Shown here: piece after piece, positions 16,826 through 25,597 of the stretch
Layout: the number at the start of each line of letters is the position of its first letter
Numbering within the stretch: the first letter of the stretch is position 1
Assembly (NCBI RefSeq): GCF_000188195.1
Contig: NZ_GL830953.1
Location: forward strand, 1 to 36,977
DNA: 36,977 bases
Source: Succinatimonas hippei YIT 12066
Lineage (GTDB): Bacteria > Pseudomonadota > Gammaproteobacteria > Enterobacterales > Succinivibrionaceae
Reading direction: 5' to 3'
Notes under the pieces: model-generated
Seen by the model: the letters and a program-made list of their open reading frames with translations, nothing else
The model's database searches: none
What the model was told of the DNA's origin: nothing
Translations under genes and position numbers: made by a program

Positions 16826-18535
16826 ATGAACCAGAATAGCATTAATTATTTTTTAAATCAGAGCACAGTTAAATTTTTCTCTTTTGAAAAAGGAGAATTA
16901 ATTGCTGAAATGCTTTTAGTCTCATCCGTTTTGGCCAAGACCGGTAAGTTATCAGCGCGTTTGGCCACATTTTTTTATGATGATTTGAAAATCTGTCTTA
17001 AGCTTGCCGGAATTGATTCTGTTGAAGAAAATGAAATTTCTACATCGACCCATGGCAATCATTTAGAAGAAGCATATAAGGCATTTAAAACCTTTTTATC
17101 TGCTCAAAATGATAAAGATGATGATATGGCAGCGCTGTTTGATTCTGCCATGAAATTAACTGACAGTCGTAAATCGTCTATTTATCTGTTCAGAGAAAAT
17201 ATTGTAACGGATGCAGTTACTGACTGGATTAAAGTCGGTAGTGCTGACTATAAGACTTGCTACTGTCCTTTTAACAATTTGTTAAGCGCAGAAGAAAATC
17301 TTGCTTCACCTTCTGTAAAAGTATTTGCTCCCTTTATGCATAAGAGTGGATTACTACTTAAAGCTTTATTGCAACTTGCAGCAGGAAAGTCAGAGTTTAT
17401 TGATTTTTCTCTTACCGGGTATGAAAGTGTTTTTTCTGATATCACATCTGAATATGATTGCGGTTTTTGTTGTGGTCCGATGGGTTATAGATTAGATAAT
17501 GATACTTATAAACCTGTAGAAGTAGCTTTAATTGATGACATGGTTAATAAGGTATCAGGACGCTTTGCTGTTGTTGTTCCTGTAAATTACGGAACTGCAT
17601 CAATGCACAGTTTTTTGCAAAATCGTAGGACAATCGTCGAATCCGGACGTTTAAAAGCAACTATTTTGCTTCCGGGAGGTTTTTTGGTTGGAAGCCTTGT
17701 AAACACACTGATTTTGCTTTTTGATAAGAAAAACGCAAATCATCAACAAATTTCGCTAATTGATTTAACTAAAGACGTGTGTCTAGATAAAGCAAAAAGC
17801 GGAAGGCAGCGTATTGCTTTAAATGAGTATGCTAAAAATCAAGTGATCGCTGTTTTGCAAGATAAATCTTCAGATCTGGCATTAAATGTAGATATAAAAA
17901 TAATCAAGAATGATGAATACAATTTGATGCCTAATCGTTATATGGCAGCTGCCCAAATCAACACAACATCTGATTTAGGTGAACGAGCAGTTAAACTTGC
18001 CGATATTGCGAATATTTATAGAGCCCAGGCATCAAAAAAGGAAGAAACAGGCTCTTCCTATTTCGAAATTGGAGCTGCAGATATTAATGCATCCGGCATT
18101 GTTGAACAGCCGACAAAAGAAATTTTAATAGGCAAAGAGAGCTCTACTCTTAAGAATCTTGTGCATAAGGGCGACATTATTCTTGCGATTAAAGGATCTG
18201 TAGGAAAAGTCGGAATCATTACGGAAGAACATCCTAATTGGCTTGCCGGACAATCCTTTGTGATTTTGCGAATTAAAGAAGAATGCGCTGATTGGACTCC
18301 TGACTTTTTGTTTTGGCAGCTTAAATCAAAAAAGATAAATCAATTTTTAAAGAATGTAGCAACTGGAGCGCTTATTCAGCTGCTAAAAATGGATGATGTT
18401 AAGAATCTAAAATTACTGCCGCCAGCAAAAGAACTGCAAGAAAAGATTGTAAATGCACAAAAAAAGAAACTTGAAATCATTGCTAAGATTAAAGAATTAA
18501 CAAAAGAATTAGAAGAGCTTGAAAATTTGATTTGA
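16826..18535 (+). CDS. Degenerate N6-adenine methylase domain fused to a type I specificity (HsdS) domain
   Basis: 569 aa. The N-terminal two thirds follows the layout of type I HsdM methylases, including the VVVPVNYGTASMHSFLQNRRTI and ILLPGGFLVGSLVNTLILLF strands, but the key motifs are lost. The SAM motif expected as D-P-x-x-G-x-G reads FAPFMHKSG (about residues 167-175), and the catalytic N-P-P-[YF] reads CGPM (about 216-219). The region between them is also short. The C-terminal part (from about 385) is an HsdS-like target recognition domain: VKLADIANIYRAQ, VHKGDIILAIKGSVGKVGII, FLFWQLKSKKI, MDDVKNLKLLPPAKELQEKI, then a long helix. It should bind a DNA sequence without methylating it. A GTG at 16808 is possible, but ATG 16826 has the AGGA site. 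Confidence 0.65.
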   Translation: MNQNSINYFLNQSTVKFFSFEKGELIAEMLLVSSVLAKTGKLSARLATFFYDDLKICLKLAGIDSVEENEISTSTHGNHLEEAYKAFKTFLSAQNDKDDDMAALFDSAMKLTDSRKSSIYLFRENIVTDAVTDWIKVGSADYKTCYCPFNNLLSAEENLASPSVKVFAPFMHKSGLLLKALLQLAAGKSEFIDFSLTGYESVFSDITSEYDCGFCCGPMGYRLDNDTYKPVEVALIDDMVNKVSGRFAVVVPVNYGTASMHSFLQNRRTIVESGRLKATILLPGGFLVGSLVNTLILLFDKKNANHQQISLIDLTKDVCLDKAKSGRQRIALNEYAKNQVIAVLQDKSSDLALNVDIKIIKNDEYNLMPNRYMAAAQINTTSDLGERAVKLADIANIYRAQASKKEETGSSYFEIGAADINASGIVEQPTKEILIGKESSTLKNLVHKGDIILAIKGSVGKVGIITEEHPNWLAGQSFVILRIKEECADWTPDFLFWQLKSKKINQFLKNVATGALIQLLKMDDVKNLKLLPPAKELQEKIVNAQKKKLEIIAKIKELTKELEELENLI

Positions 18536-18545
18536 GATTAAAAAT

Positions 18546-18583
18546 AGAACAGATCTCGTTTTTTAGTAAATGAGATCTGTTCT
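18546..18583. terminator. Terminator between convergent genes
   Basis: Perfect 12-bp stem AGAACAGATCTC / GAGATCTGTTCT with a 14-nt loop. It follows the methylase-like gene by about 10 nt and is flanked by T-rich sequence on the + side (TTTATAAC). Confidence 0.8.
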
Positions 18584-18621
18584 TTATAACTTATAGTAGA
18601 ATTAAATCAATAATTTTATAA

Positions 18622-20703
18622 TTATATTTCTTCAGTTTCGTATACATAGGCCTGCATAATAAGAGCTAATGCATTATCAATATCATTTAATGATGCTACG
18701 ATAAATTCAACATCACCATTTCCCCAATGTCCGATATTGGAAATATCTCTGCAAAGGCCTAACGGATCTTTGATATTGGTGTAAGGAATATTTAAGTTAA
18801 TCTTCAATCCTTTGCTTAAAAATATTATATTAGCAAAATTATTGTAAACTTTATAAGATATATATCGTTTATTATATTCAACACTAATATCTGAAGAAAT
18901 ATTTAAAATACGTTGATGTAATTCTTCAAAAATAGGTTTATTAACTAAATAATATTCATAATCATCAATGTGGTACTTAGATGGTTGTTCTACATCATCA
19001 ACAGACTGTAGCTCAGCTAGTTGTTCATCGGTTAAATCTGGATATTTCCATATTTTTAGGGCTATTTTACTTAAAATTTTAGCTCTTTCTTCAATATTAC
19101 TGGCAGACCAGTTGGGTTGTTTGATAACATAAGAATTAAGACGTAGTGCACTTTGTTTAAAACCTCCTTCTATCTCTAATTTCTCTTTAAATGATTTGTC
19201 GCTCATCTCACTATTATATGCTGTAAGTGTTAGATTACCTAATGTATGCAGATATTTCTTTTGTGTTTCTCGCCAGTTCTCACCAAGAGAAATTTGCCAA
19301 TCTTTAGATAATTTAGGATTTTGAGGCATTATATGCTCAATAGTAAGATATCTAGAGTTTATAGGTGACTTGTTATCATAATTTTCAAGATGAGATAAAA
19401 TAAAACTTAGGTTTCGAGTATTATAAAGATCCCTTGTGGTTAAAGCTTTTTCAAACTCTTCATTATTAGGAAATACTTTATAGGAAGACAGGGATGCAAA
19501 TTGAAATTTTAAAGAGTTTAAAAAGTTTGAACAATCAATAGTATTTATTAAGGCAGAGAATGTCTTGTTAAGACTATTAGTTGGAATTGCACATACATTT
19601 CTTCTAAGAACATAACTTAAAGAGAGCTTGAGAGTATACTTATAATCATCTAGTGATATTTTGTTCTCCTCAACTAATTGTCTAGCCCATAAAAATAAAG
19701 GGTATGCTACTTCCATACGAAGTTCTACAATATCATCGTACAGAGATTTTATGTCTTTATCAGGACTTCTTCTATATACTATGTCAGTATAATATTGTGC
19801 AAATTTGAATAAATCTTGACACAAGCCTTCAATATCTTCACTAAATTTACTATTATTCTTGAAAAGTTTGAATGTTTGGTATACATAATCTTGCTTTGTA
19901 ATTTTTGAATTTTTTAGGGTCAAATAATCTCTAAAAAACCGATCCATTAAAAATTCATCTTTATAATCAAATAGCTTTTCTAATGGTCTCCAATAATGTT
20001 CATAAATATAAGATTGATTACACGGTTCTAATCCCATAAGTAGATTATTTCGAATGAGATCAGTCTGAGATAGTTCCTTGCCAGTAGAATTAAGGCTTTC
20101 AAAGATTGCTTGAGCATCGTCCTGAGCTCTATCCAGCGTTATATTGACTATTTGAAGTTTGCCAACAGATTCATAAATCTCTGATGGCAGCAATTCATTG
20201 CTATTAATTTTATTTTCAAAAAATTTATAGTTTGTAATTAAACGAGAGTTTTCATAATTTCCTTGTAGTGGTTTATTTTCAATCATGTCGATTAAAATTT
20301 TTCTATCAGTTTCGGTTAATATTAGTTTGTATCGATCATCTCCTGATTCATATTCATTTTTTAATAACATGTTATCAATTCGTTTTTCATTAACAGATCT
20401 ATCATCAGGATGTTTTTGTGCATAATCTCTTAATGCAATCATTAATAATGTTAAAGTCGTAATTCTTTGCTGCCCATCTATTATCATATATCGTTGAACA
20501 CCAGTTGGCATTGCTTGCTCTGCAATATTAACAATAGCGCCAACAAAATGTCCTGCTTTATTTTTCTTCTGCATGTCAACAATATCTGACCATAATTGAG
20601 TACACTGTGATATTTCCCAACTATATATGCGCTGATAAGGAGGAATAATAAATTGCTTAGAGCCGTTTAAGATCGCGTAAATATTTCCCTTAATTGCATC
20701 CAT
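18622..20703 (-). CDS. GmrSD-type nuclease (DUF262 + DUF1524 + DUF5655-like domains)
   Basis: Predicted modification-dependent (type IV) restriction enzyme that uses nucleotides and cuts DNA carrying modified bases. The N-terminal DUF262 domain has FIIPPYQRIYSW at residues 18-29 and the hallmark IIDGQQRITTL at 74-84. The DUF1524 HNH-type nuclease domain has TIEHIMPQNP (residues 454-463) and TLGNLTLTAYNS (487-498), so catalytic His and Asn are intact. The C-terminal ~100 residues (KRYISYKVYNNF, IKDPLGLCRDIS, NIGHWGNGDVEF) match the DUF5655 module often appended to these enzymes. All in one 693-aa chain, as in single-chain GmrSD/BrxU-like enzymes. AAAAGGA precedes the ATG; the 97-nt gap upstream contains a TATAAT and could hold its own promoter. 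Confidence 0.85.
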   Translation of the reverse strand: MDAIKGNIYAILNGSKQFIIPPYQRIYSWEISQCTQLWSDIVDMQKKNKAGHFVGAIVNIAEQAMPTGVQRYMIIDGQQRITTLTLLMIALRDYAQKHPDDRSVNEKRIDNMLLKNEYESGDDRYKLILTETDRKILIDMIENKPLQGNYENSRLITNYKFFENKINSNELLPSEIYESVGKLQIVNITLDRAQDDAQAIFESLNSTGKELSQTDLIRNNLLMGLEPCNQSYIYEHYWRPLEKLFDYKDEFLMDRFFRDYLTLKNSKITKQDYVYQTFKLFKNNSKFSEDIEGLCQDLFKFAQYYTDIVYRRSPDKDIKSLYDDIVELRMEVAYPLFLWARQLVEENKISLDDYKYTLKLSLSYVLRRNVCAIPTNSLNKTFSALINTIDCSNFLNSLKFQFASLSSYKVFPNNEEFEKALTTRDLYNTRNLSFILSHLENYDNKSPINSRYLTIEHIMPQNPKLSKDWQISLGENWRETQKKYLHTLGNLTLTAYNSEMSDKSFKEKLEIEGGFKQSALRLNSYVIKQPNWSASNIEERAKILSKIALKIWKYPDLTDEQLAELQSVDDVEQPSKYHIDDYEYYLVNKPIFEELHQRILNISSDISVEYNKRYISYKVYNNFANIIFLSKGLKINLNIPYTNIKDPLGLCRDISNIGHWGNGDVEFIVASLNDIDNALALIMQAYVYETEEI

Positions 20704-20800
20704 GTTAAAATCCTTTTTGGTATTTTTAATTAAAATTTGGCGAAAATTATATCTCTTAATATAGACACAAAAAAATCACTTACGAAATGTTAGACATATA

Positions 20801-21523
20801 TCACAAAATATTAATCAATTGTTTTAAACTCAAATCTGAAGGAATAACCGGAAAATTTGGTTTTTTGTAGTTAGATATCGCCATAAGTTGATTTCCACAG
20901 CCATAGCTCAATCTGTCATAGAAAGGTTTTCTTGATTTAAGATTAAACCCGTTGTATGAGTTAGAACCTGAAAGCATGGAGCCACAAGAATAGTAAATGT
21001 AGGTAGGATATTCCGGTTCCTCTTGATTTTCAATAATAAAACTTTTGGTTTCATAGTGATAAAGCAGTTCACCAAGTGTCAACGGAAAGTCTCTTGATAT
21101 ATACGCGTAACTAAAGCCCATGCCATAAAAAGTGATATTTGACAACTCTGGCGTACTCCAGATTTTTTCCTTGGAATTGAAAATTAACTCAAAATTTTTT
21201 ATAAAGAGATGAAGTTCTTCATTGGCTCTTTTATAAAAATCATCGGTAAATGCATCTATTTCTTCACGGCTTATATTTAAAATTTTTAGTAAATCATTAA
21301 AATAAAATTTATTCATCCTTTCATAAGATTGAAATTTCATAAATTCGTTAATGATTTTATTTTTATTGTTACCGGGAAACATGTAGGCGATGTCTCTGTA
21401 AGTTAAGTTTAACTCTTTACGCTTTTTGTCTACAAAATCAAATAGTTCTTTTTTATAGTTAAATTTGCTTGCATTTGCAGTGTTCATAGTTCTTTTATTA
21501 ATGAATGGATTGAGGTTTATCAT
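20801..21523 (-). CDS. Uncharacterised 240-aa protein with an N-terminal HTH-like region
   Basis: Last gene of the three-gene minus-strand operon that starts at 23673, 45 nt after the preceding stop, with AGGA 7 nt before the ATG. Residues about 25-95 resemble a divergent XRE-type helix-turn-helix: FDFVDKKRKELNLTYRDIAYMF, then FYFNDLLKILNISREEIDAF. The C-terminal ~130 residues contain aromatic and glycine-rich stretches (NITFYGMGFSYAYI, YIYYSCGSMLSGSNSYNG) not recognised as a known domain. It may be a DNA-bound sensor or an antitoxin-like regulator; function unknown. Confidence 0.55.
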   Translation of the reverse strand: MINLNPFINKRTMNTANASKFNYKKELFDFVDKKRKELNLTYRDIAYMFPGNNKNKIINEFMKFQSYERMNKFYFNDLLKILNISREEIDAFTDDFYKRANEELHLFIKNFELIFNSKEKIWSTPELSNITFYGMGFSYAYISRDFPLTLGELLYHYETKSFIIENQEEPEYPTYIYYSCGSMLSGSNSYNGFNLKSRKPFYDRLSYGCGNQLMAISNYKKPNFPVIPSDLSLKQLINIL

Positions 21524-21568
21524 AAAAAATCCTGTTTGATACTTAACAGCATAATTTGATTATAAAAA

Positions 21569-22567
21569 CTAATATGTAATATAATCAGTAAAATTTGTAA
21601 TATTATTCTTAACGAGATTTATAATCAGACGCTTGTCGATGTCATTAAGACCTATTGGTTCAATGATATGGTCGCCATCTGAATTTCTTACTTGCAAAGC
21701 ATTAGTTAATAACTCATCAAGACTTATAGGGTCTTTATCTTTATATATTAAAATATCATTACTTAATTTAAATTTTTCAGAGTTTGATGATTCATTAATA
21801 ATAATGTTATGTTGATTCTTTATTAAAATATTAACTTTTGTTTCAATGGTTACATTAGTTCCTTGGAGACTGTAACGTTTTGTTACCATATACTCATTTG
21901 GAGTTTTATTAGACAAAGCATTTAATACTTTTTTATATTCTATATTGTCAATTTTTATTGTTGTAAGATAAGCTTTATTTTTGTAACCAAAATATATATG
22001 TCTTAATAAAGCAGATATATTTTCAGCTTGAACGACAGCATTATCAGGGAAGTAAATATTTTGAAAATAATCAGAGAAATGCTTATTTCTTTGTGTATTT
22101 ATTATAAAATTTTTATTTATATAAGTTATGAATTTTGCGTTGCAGTACACTTTCTCTCGCAGCATGCTTAGCATTTTTACTTTAAAATCATGACTATTGT
22201 CAGCTTGAATTATTTTGAAATGTTCAGCTTGTTCAATATCAAAAACATAAAAATCAGAATCGTAGCCCTCATTTGGATATTCGTAGATAAAATACTCAAT
22301 CTCACGTAAATTTTTTATTAAACTGCCATCTTTTTTAAGAGGTAATATATAATCATAGGTAAGTGCTAGTTTTAAATTACTATCCAGCAATGAGAAAATG
22401 TCTTTAATTTTTCCGACTAAAAATAAATTGTTAGTTTTAATTCGTTCTTCCTGATCTTTGTAATATTCATCAGGGTAGAACAGTGAATATTCATGATACC
22501 AATCCTCTTTAAGCAAAGATATAGCTAATCTTTCGTCTATTTTGTCATCAAATAAAAAATTCTTCAT
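21569..22567 (-). CDS. Uncharacterised 332-aa protein
   Basis: Second gene of the operon, 26 nt after the stop of the 361-frame gene. No signal peptide, membrane segment or recognisable catalytic motif. The N-terminus is rich in aromatic and acidic residues (SLLKEDWYHEYSLFYPDEYY), the C-terminus forms a likely mixed alpha/beta region (TIETKVNILIKNQHNIIIN, then IGLNDIDKRLIINLVKNNI). Very lysine- and asparagine-rich, in line with the low GC of the island. I cannot assign a family. Confidence 0.5.
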   Translation of the reverse strand: MKNFLFDDKIDERLAISLLKEDWYHEYSLFYPDEYYKDQEERIKTNNLFLVGKIKDIFSLLDSNLKLALTYDYILPLKKDGSLIKNLREIEYFIYEYPNEGYDSDFYVFDIEQAEHFKIIQADNSHDFKVKMLSMLREKVYCNAKFITYINKNFIINTQRNKHFSDYFQNIYFPDNAVVQAENISALLRHIYFGYKNKAYLTTIKIDNIEYKKVLNALSNKTPNEYMVTKRYSLQGTNVTIETKVNILIKNQHNIIINESSNSEKFKLSNDILIYKDKDPISLDELLTNALQVRNSDGDHIIEPIGLNDIDKRLIINLVKNNITNFTDYITY

Positions 22568-22593
22568 AATAATTATAACCTTGTATCAAAAAA

Positions 22594-23673
22594 CTAAAAA
22601 ATGGCTGATTCGTCTAAATATGCATTCCAATCCCTGGAATGCCAACCTGAACTCATAAATTTAACTGTTTTATCACCTTCTTTACACAATAAGATGCTAT
22701 GTGATACAAGCCATTTTTTGAACTCATCATGTTCCGTTGGGACCTCCAAATATGTTCCAGACCGAAGCTCTTTGGTGACAGCTGATATAAATTTTTCTTT
22801 TATTTCTTTAAAAGTTTTTATGTCATGAGGTCCTTGACCAATATGATTTAGTGGAAGAAAAATTGAAGATAGAGGCAACTCAAAATAATTACCTTCAAAT
22901 TTGACTAAGTAATTAACCACTTTATTTTCAACAAAAAATTTCTTTGTTTTATCAACTACTGGCTCTTTTATGTAAAAAAGATAGTCTCTAATTACTGTTT
23001 CGTAAAATTCAAACCAACTTGGCGGAAAAGATTTATGTTGAGAGTAAAATTCCTCTACATCACCCCATGTATATTCAAAATCCTCAAAAAGGCTAAAGTC
23101 TTCTTCATCCCATTGGTTTAAGAAACTTTCATTATCTTCCCATTTGTACATGTAATCCCATAATTCCTTATATGGGATAGGTATATTTTCTTTTGGATTG
23201 AAAAAAGATTTAAACCATCTATTTTTTTTATAAAACCAGTGATCATCATAATATTCACTTTCCTCAAAAAGAAGATAGCCAATATCTTCGCCACTAACTT
23301 CACTTTGCCTCTTGACAGGAAATATTTTTGAATAAATATTTTTTGTTAATACTTTTATCGTTTCTTGAAAATAGATTCCTCTTTTTTCCTGTTTTATAAG
23401 ATCCAAATCAATACCGTTATAGACAAAGATGTCCTTATCTTTATTATTATCAAGATATTTTCTATACATATAATATGTGGGAAAGAATATCTGTATTTCA
23501 TTCATGTTAAGATTAAGTTTTTCTGCGATTTTTTCTGCCTCATTCATGTCAAAAGTATTCATTTCAAGTTTTTCTAAAAAGCTATCAGCGCTTGTATTAA
23601 ATATCTCTTTGGCAAAGAGTTGAATGCTGTAATAGTTGTCTTGAAGTTTATTTAAAAAAGCTTCTGTTCTCAT
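22594..23673 (-). CDS. Uncharacterised 359-aa protein with an N-terminal HTH-like half
   Basis: First gene of the operon under palindrome copy 2. A TTG 6 nt further upstream is possible, but AAGGTAG is placed 7-9 nt before the ATG at 23673, which I prefer. Residues about 25-60 (TFDMNEAEKIAEKLNLNMNEIQIFFP) have the second-half pattern of phage-type XRE helix-turn-helix proteins (E-A-x-x-I-A-x-x-L-N-[ILV]-[ST/N]-x-x-E-I-x-x-[IF]-F-F). The remainder is very rich in tryptophan, tyrosine and acidic residues (WDEEDFSLFEDFEYTWGD) and is not recognised. Confidence 0.55.
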   Translation of the reverse strand: MRTEAFLNKLQDNYYSIQLFAKEIFNTSADSFLEKLEMNTFDMNEAEKIAEKLNLNMNEIQIFFPTYYMYRKYLDNNKDKDIFVYNGIDLDLIKQEKRGIYFQETIKVLTKNIYSKIFPVKRQSEVSGEDIGYLLFEESEYYDDHWFYKKNRWFKSFFNPKENIPIPYKELWDYMYKWEDNESFLNQWDEEDFSLFEDFEYTWGDVEEFYSQHKSFPPSWFEFYETVIRDYLFYIKEPVVDKTKKFFVENKVVNYLVKFEGNYFELPLSSIFLPLNHIGQGPHDIKTFKEIKEKFISAVTKELRSGTYLEVPTEHDEFKKWLVSHSILLCKEGDKTVKFMSSGWHSRDWNAYLDESAIF

Positions 23674-23747
23674 ATCCAATCTACCTTCATAGAGGTATCT
23701 TTATTTGTTTTGATAATTTAGGTTTTATTTTTCTTTCCTACGTAAAC

Positions 23748-23783
23748 AGTTTAGTTCTAAATTATTCCGTCAAACGGAATAAT
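23748..23783 (-). promoter_or_regulatory. Island palindrome copy 2 plus -10 element (upstream of the 23673 operon)
   Basis: On the minus strand ATTATTCC-N7-GGAATAAT spans 23783-23761; the arms extend to 10 bp (AATTATTCCG / CGGAATAATT). After 7 nt comes TAAACT (23753-23748) as the -10 hexamer. The start codon is about 75 nt further. Confidence 0.7.
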
Positions 23784-23868
23784 TGAAATTTAACAAAAAT
23801 ATTTTAAAAACAAATAGACAAAAATGAAGGGGAAACTATGTTGACTTACTTTTTAAAGTAAAAACTTT

Positions 23869-23923
23869 GCCGACCGAATCAATAATAGTATTTGATTTAG
23901 AAAGTCTTCACTGTTCGATCGGC
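23869..23923 (-). ncRNA. Structured element just after rtcB (terminator or small RNA)
   Basis: On the minus strand GCCGATCGAA (23923-23914) pairs with TTCGGTCGGC (23878-23869), one G-U pair, enclosing a second helix AATCAA / TTGATT at 23897-23892 and 23882-23877. An unpaired 16-nt stretch lies on one side. AAAGTTTTTACTTT follows. It begins 10 nt after the rtcB stop. The simplest reading is a complex terminator; the internal helix and asymmetric loop make a processed RNA possible. No Ro (Rsr) gene is in the window, so a Y RNA is not supported. Confidence 0.4.
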
Positions 23924-23932
23924 GTTGAAATC

Positions 23933-25141
23933 TTAATTTGCCTTAAAGTTATAAACTGGCTTTATTATTTTTATGATTTCAGCAGTAGGGGTGATATTAT
24001 CCACAATATCAGCCATACTCTTATATGCCATAGGGCATTCATCCAATGTTGATTCATTAATTGAGGTTGAATAAATACCCTGCATCTGTTTTTTAAATTC
24101 AGATAAAGTATATGAGTTCTTAGCTTCCGTTCTGCTCATTAAACGTCCAGCGCCATGCGGTGCAGAATAATTCCAATCCTCGTTTCCTTTTCCTAGACAT
24201 ATAAGGCTACCATCTCTCATATTGATAGGAATTAAAAACTTCTCACCTTTTTCTGCAGATACAGCCCCTTTGCGTAAAATCATTTTATCTGTATCTATAT
24301 AATTGTGAATGGTGGTAAATTGTTCTTCTACGTGCAGTTTCATCCCTTTAACGATGTCATCGATCATTGCTTGACGATTCACTGCTGCATAGCTTTGGAC
24401 AATTTTCATATCATTGATGTATTGTTCAAAAAGATTTCCTGAAACGTAAGCAAGTGTTTTAGGAAGTGCAATTTTCTTTGAAGTTTTAACCATTTGCAAA
24501 AAACTACTAATTTCTGTTGATTTGCCTTCATTTTTCATTTTTTCAATTATTTTATCGACACATTCATCAACAGTATTATTATGTTTTACAAGCCGCTTAT
24601 ATCCTTCTTCTTGGTAATATTGGGCAACTTCCAAACCTAAATGCCGGCTTCCTGAATGAACTACGATATATAAAGCACCGTCACTATCTTGATCGACTTC
24701 AATAAAATGATTCCCGCCTCCTAGAGTACCGATACTTTTTTCAGCGCGAGCAAGGTTAATGTTTTCATTACAGAGTAATTCAGAAAGATTTGTTCTTACA
24801 AGATATTTATGATTTGTTCTACGAACCTCAAGACCTGACGGTATATTTTCACGGATAAATTTGTCCAGCTTCTGAAAGATCATTCGTGTCTCACGAATTT
24901 TTACGATCTCCATTCCGCAGCCGATATCAACTCCAACAAGGTTGGGTACAACTTTATCTTTAATTGTCATAGTTGTACCAACGGTACATCCGGCTCCCGC
25001 ATGGATGTCAGGCATCATGCGAATTTTACTTCCTGCAGCAAACTCTTGGTCGCAAAGACTTTTTACCTGACCAAGAGAGGCGTTATCTATAACGTCGGTA
25101 AAAATCTTTGCAGTATTAAATTTTCCTTTTACTTCTATCAT
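23933..25141 (-). CDS. rtcB: RtcB-family RNA-splicing ligase
   Basis: Joins RNA 3'-phosphate or 2',3'-cyclic phosphate ends to 5'-OH ends, using GTP and Mn2+; repairs RNAs cleaved by ribotoxins. Residues needed for catalysis are visible: the metal cysteine in GVDIGCGM (C75), GGGNHF (141-146), HSGSRH (162-167) and the guanylylated histidine in SAPHGAGRLMSR (H329). 402 aa is close to E. coli RtcB (408). There is no rtcA, archease or RtcR neighbour; instead a small basic protein precedes it by about 97 nt and an island palindrome lies upstream of that. AGAAG before the ATG is a weak ribosome binding site. Confidence 0.92.
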   Translation of the reverse strand: MIEVKGKFNTAKIFTDVIDNASLGQVKSLCDQEFAAGSKIRMMPDIHAGAGCTVGTTMTIKDKVVPNLVGVDIGCGMEIVKIRETRMIFQKLDKFIRENIPSGLEVRRTNHKYLVRTNLSELLCNENINLARAEKSIGTLGGGNHFIEVDQDSDGALYIVVHSGSRHLGLEVAQYYQEEGYKRLVKHNNTVDECVDKIIEKMKNEGKSTEISSFLQMVKTSKKIALPKTLAYVSGNLFEQYINDMKIVQSYAAVNRQAMIDDIVKGMKLHVEEQFTTIHNYIDTDKMILRKGAVSAEKGEKFLIPINMRDGSLICLGKGNEDWNYSAPHGAGRLMSRTEAKNSYTLSEFKKQMQGIYSTSINESTLDECPMAYKSMADIVDNITPTAEIIKIIKPVYNFKAN

Positions 25142-25237
25142 AATCTTCTATAAATCCTAAAAACATTTTTAACGTGTAGCAAATATTAAATACCGACTCT
25201 GGCAAAAATTTCTTGCAGGATAGATTAAACAAAGTAT

Positions 25238-25485
25238 CTAATATTTTCCTTTAAAATTATGCAAATCCTGAGGACTGTACTTTTTTTTATTTTTAGATGA
25301 GTGGATTTTCTCATCCAGTGAATGTAAAAGCTTAATTAGCTCTGAAGCTTGTTCTTCACTCAGGTTTGACCAGTCCAGCTCATTAATATGACTGTCCTTT
25401 TTGGAAAGACGGTTAATTTTGGTTTTTAAAAATTCCAATGATTTTATAGTTACAGGTCTCACTTTCTAATAACTCCAACTTTCAT
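25238..25485 (-). CDS. Small basic protein upstream of rtcB, with overlapping start frames
   Basis: The main open frame starts at a GTG (25462) and gives 74 aa (RPVTIKSLEFLKTKINRL to HNFKGKY). That GTG has no ribosome binding site. A well-placed AAGGAAA precedes an ATG at 25485 in the -1-related frame, which encodes MKVGVIRK and stops at a TGA overlapping the GTG. One extra A in the GAAAG run would join them as MKVGVIRKVRPVTIKSLEF. So this is either a leader peptide with translational coupling, a frameshifted gene of about 83 codons, or a sequencing error. Rich in lysine and helical; family not recognised. It lies under palindrome copy 3 with rtcB. Confidence 0.5.
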
Positions 25486-25499
25486 TTTCCTTAAGATTA

Positions 25500-25535
25500 A
25501 TATTAATAATTATTTATTCCATAATACGGAATTAT
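25500..25535 (-). promoter_or_regulatory. Island palindrome copy 3 plus -10 element (small protein / rtcB operon)
   Basis: Minus strand: ATAATTCC-N7-GGAATAAA (25535-25513), core ATTCC/GGAAT intact, then 7 nt, then TAATAT (25505-25500) as -10. The ATG at 25485 follows 14 nt later with AAGGAAA in between. Confidence 0.68.
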
Positions 25536-25597
25536 AGTGCTGATATTGCAAAATTCTCACGTACATAAGTTTATATATATGTTTTTCATACAAATTT

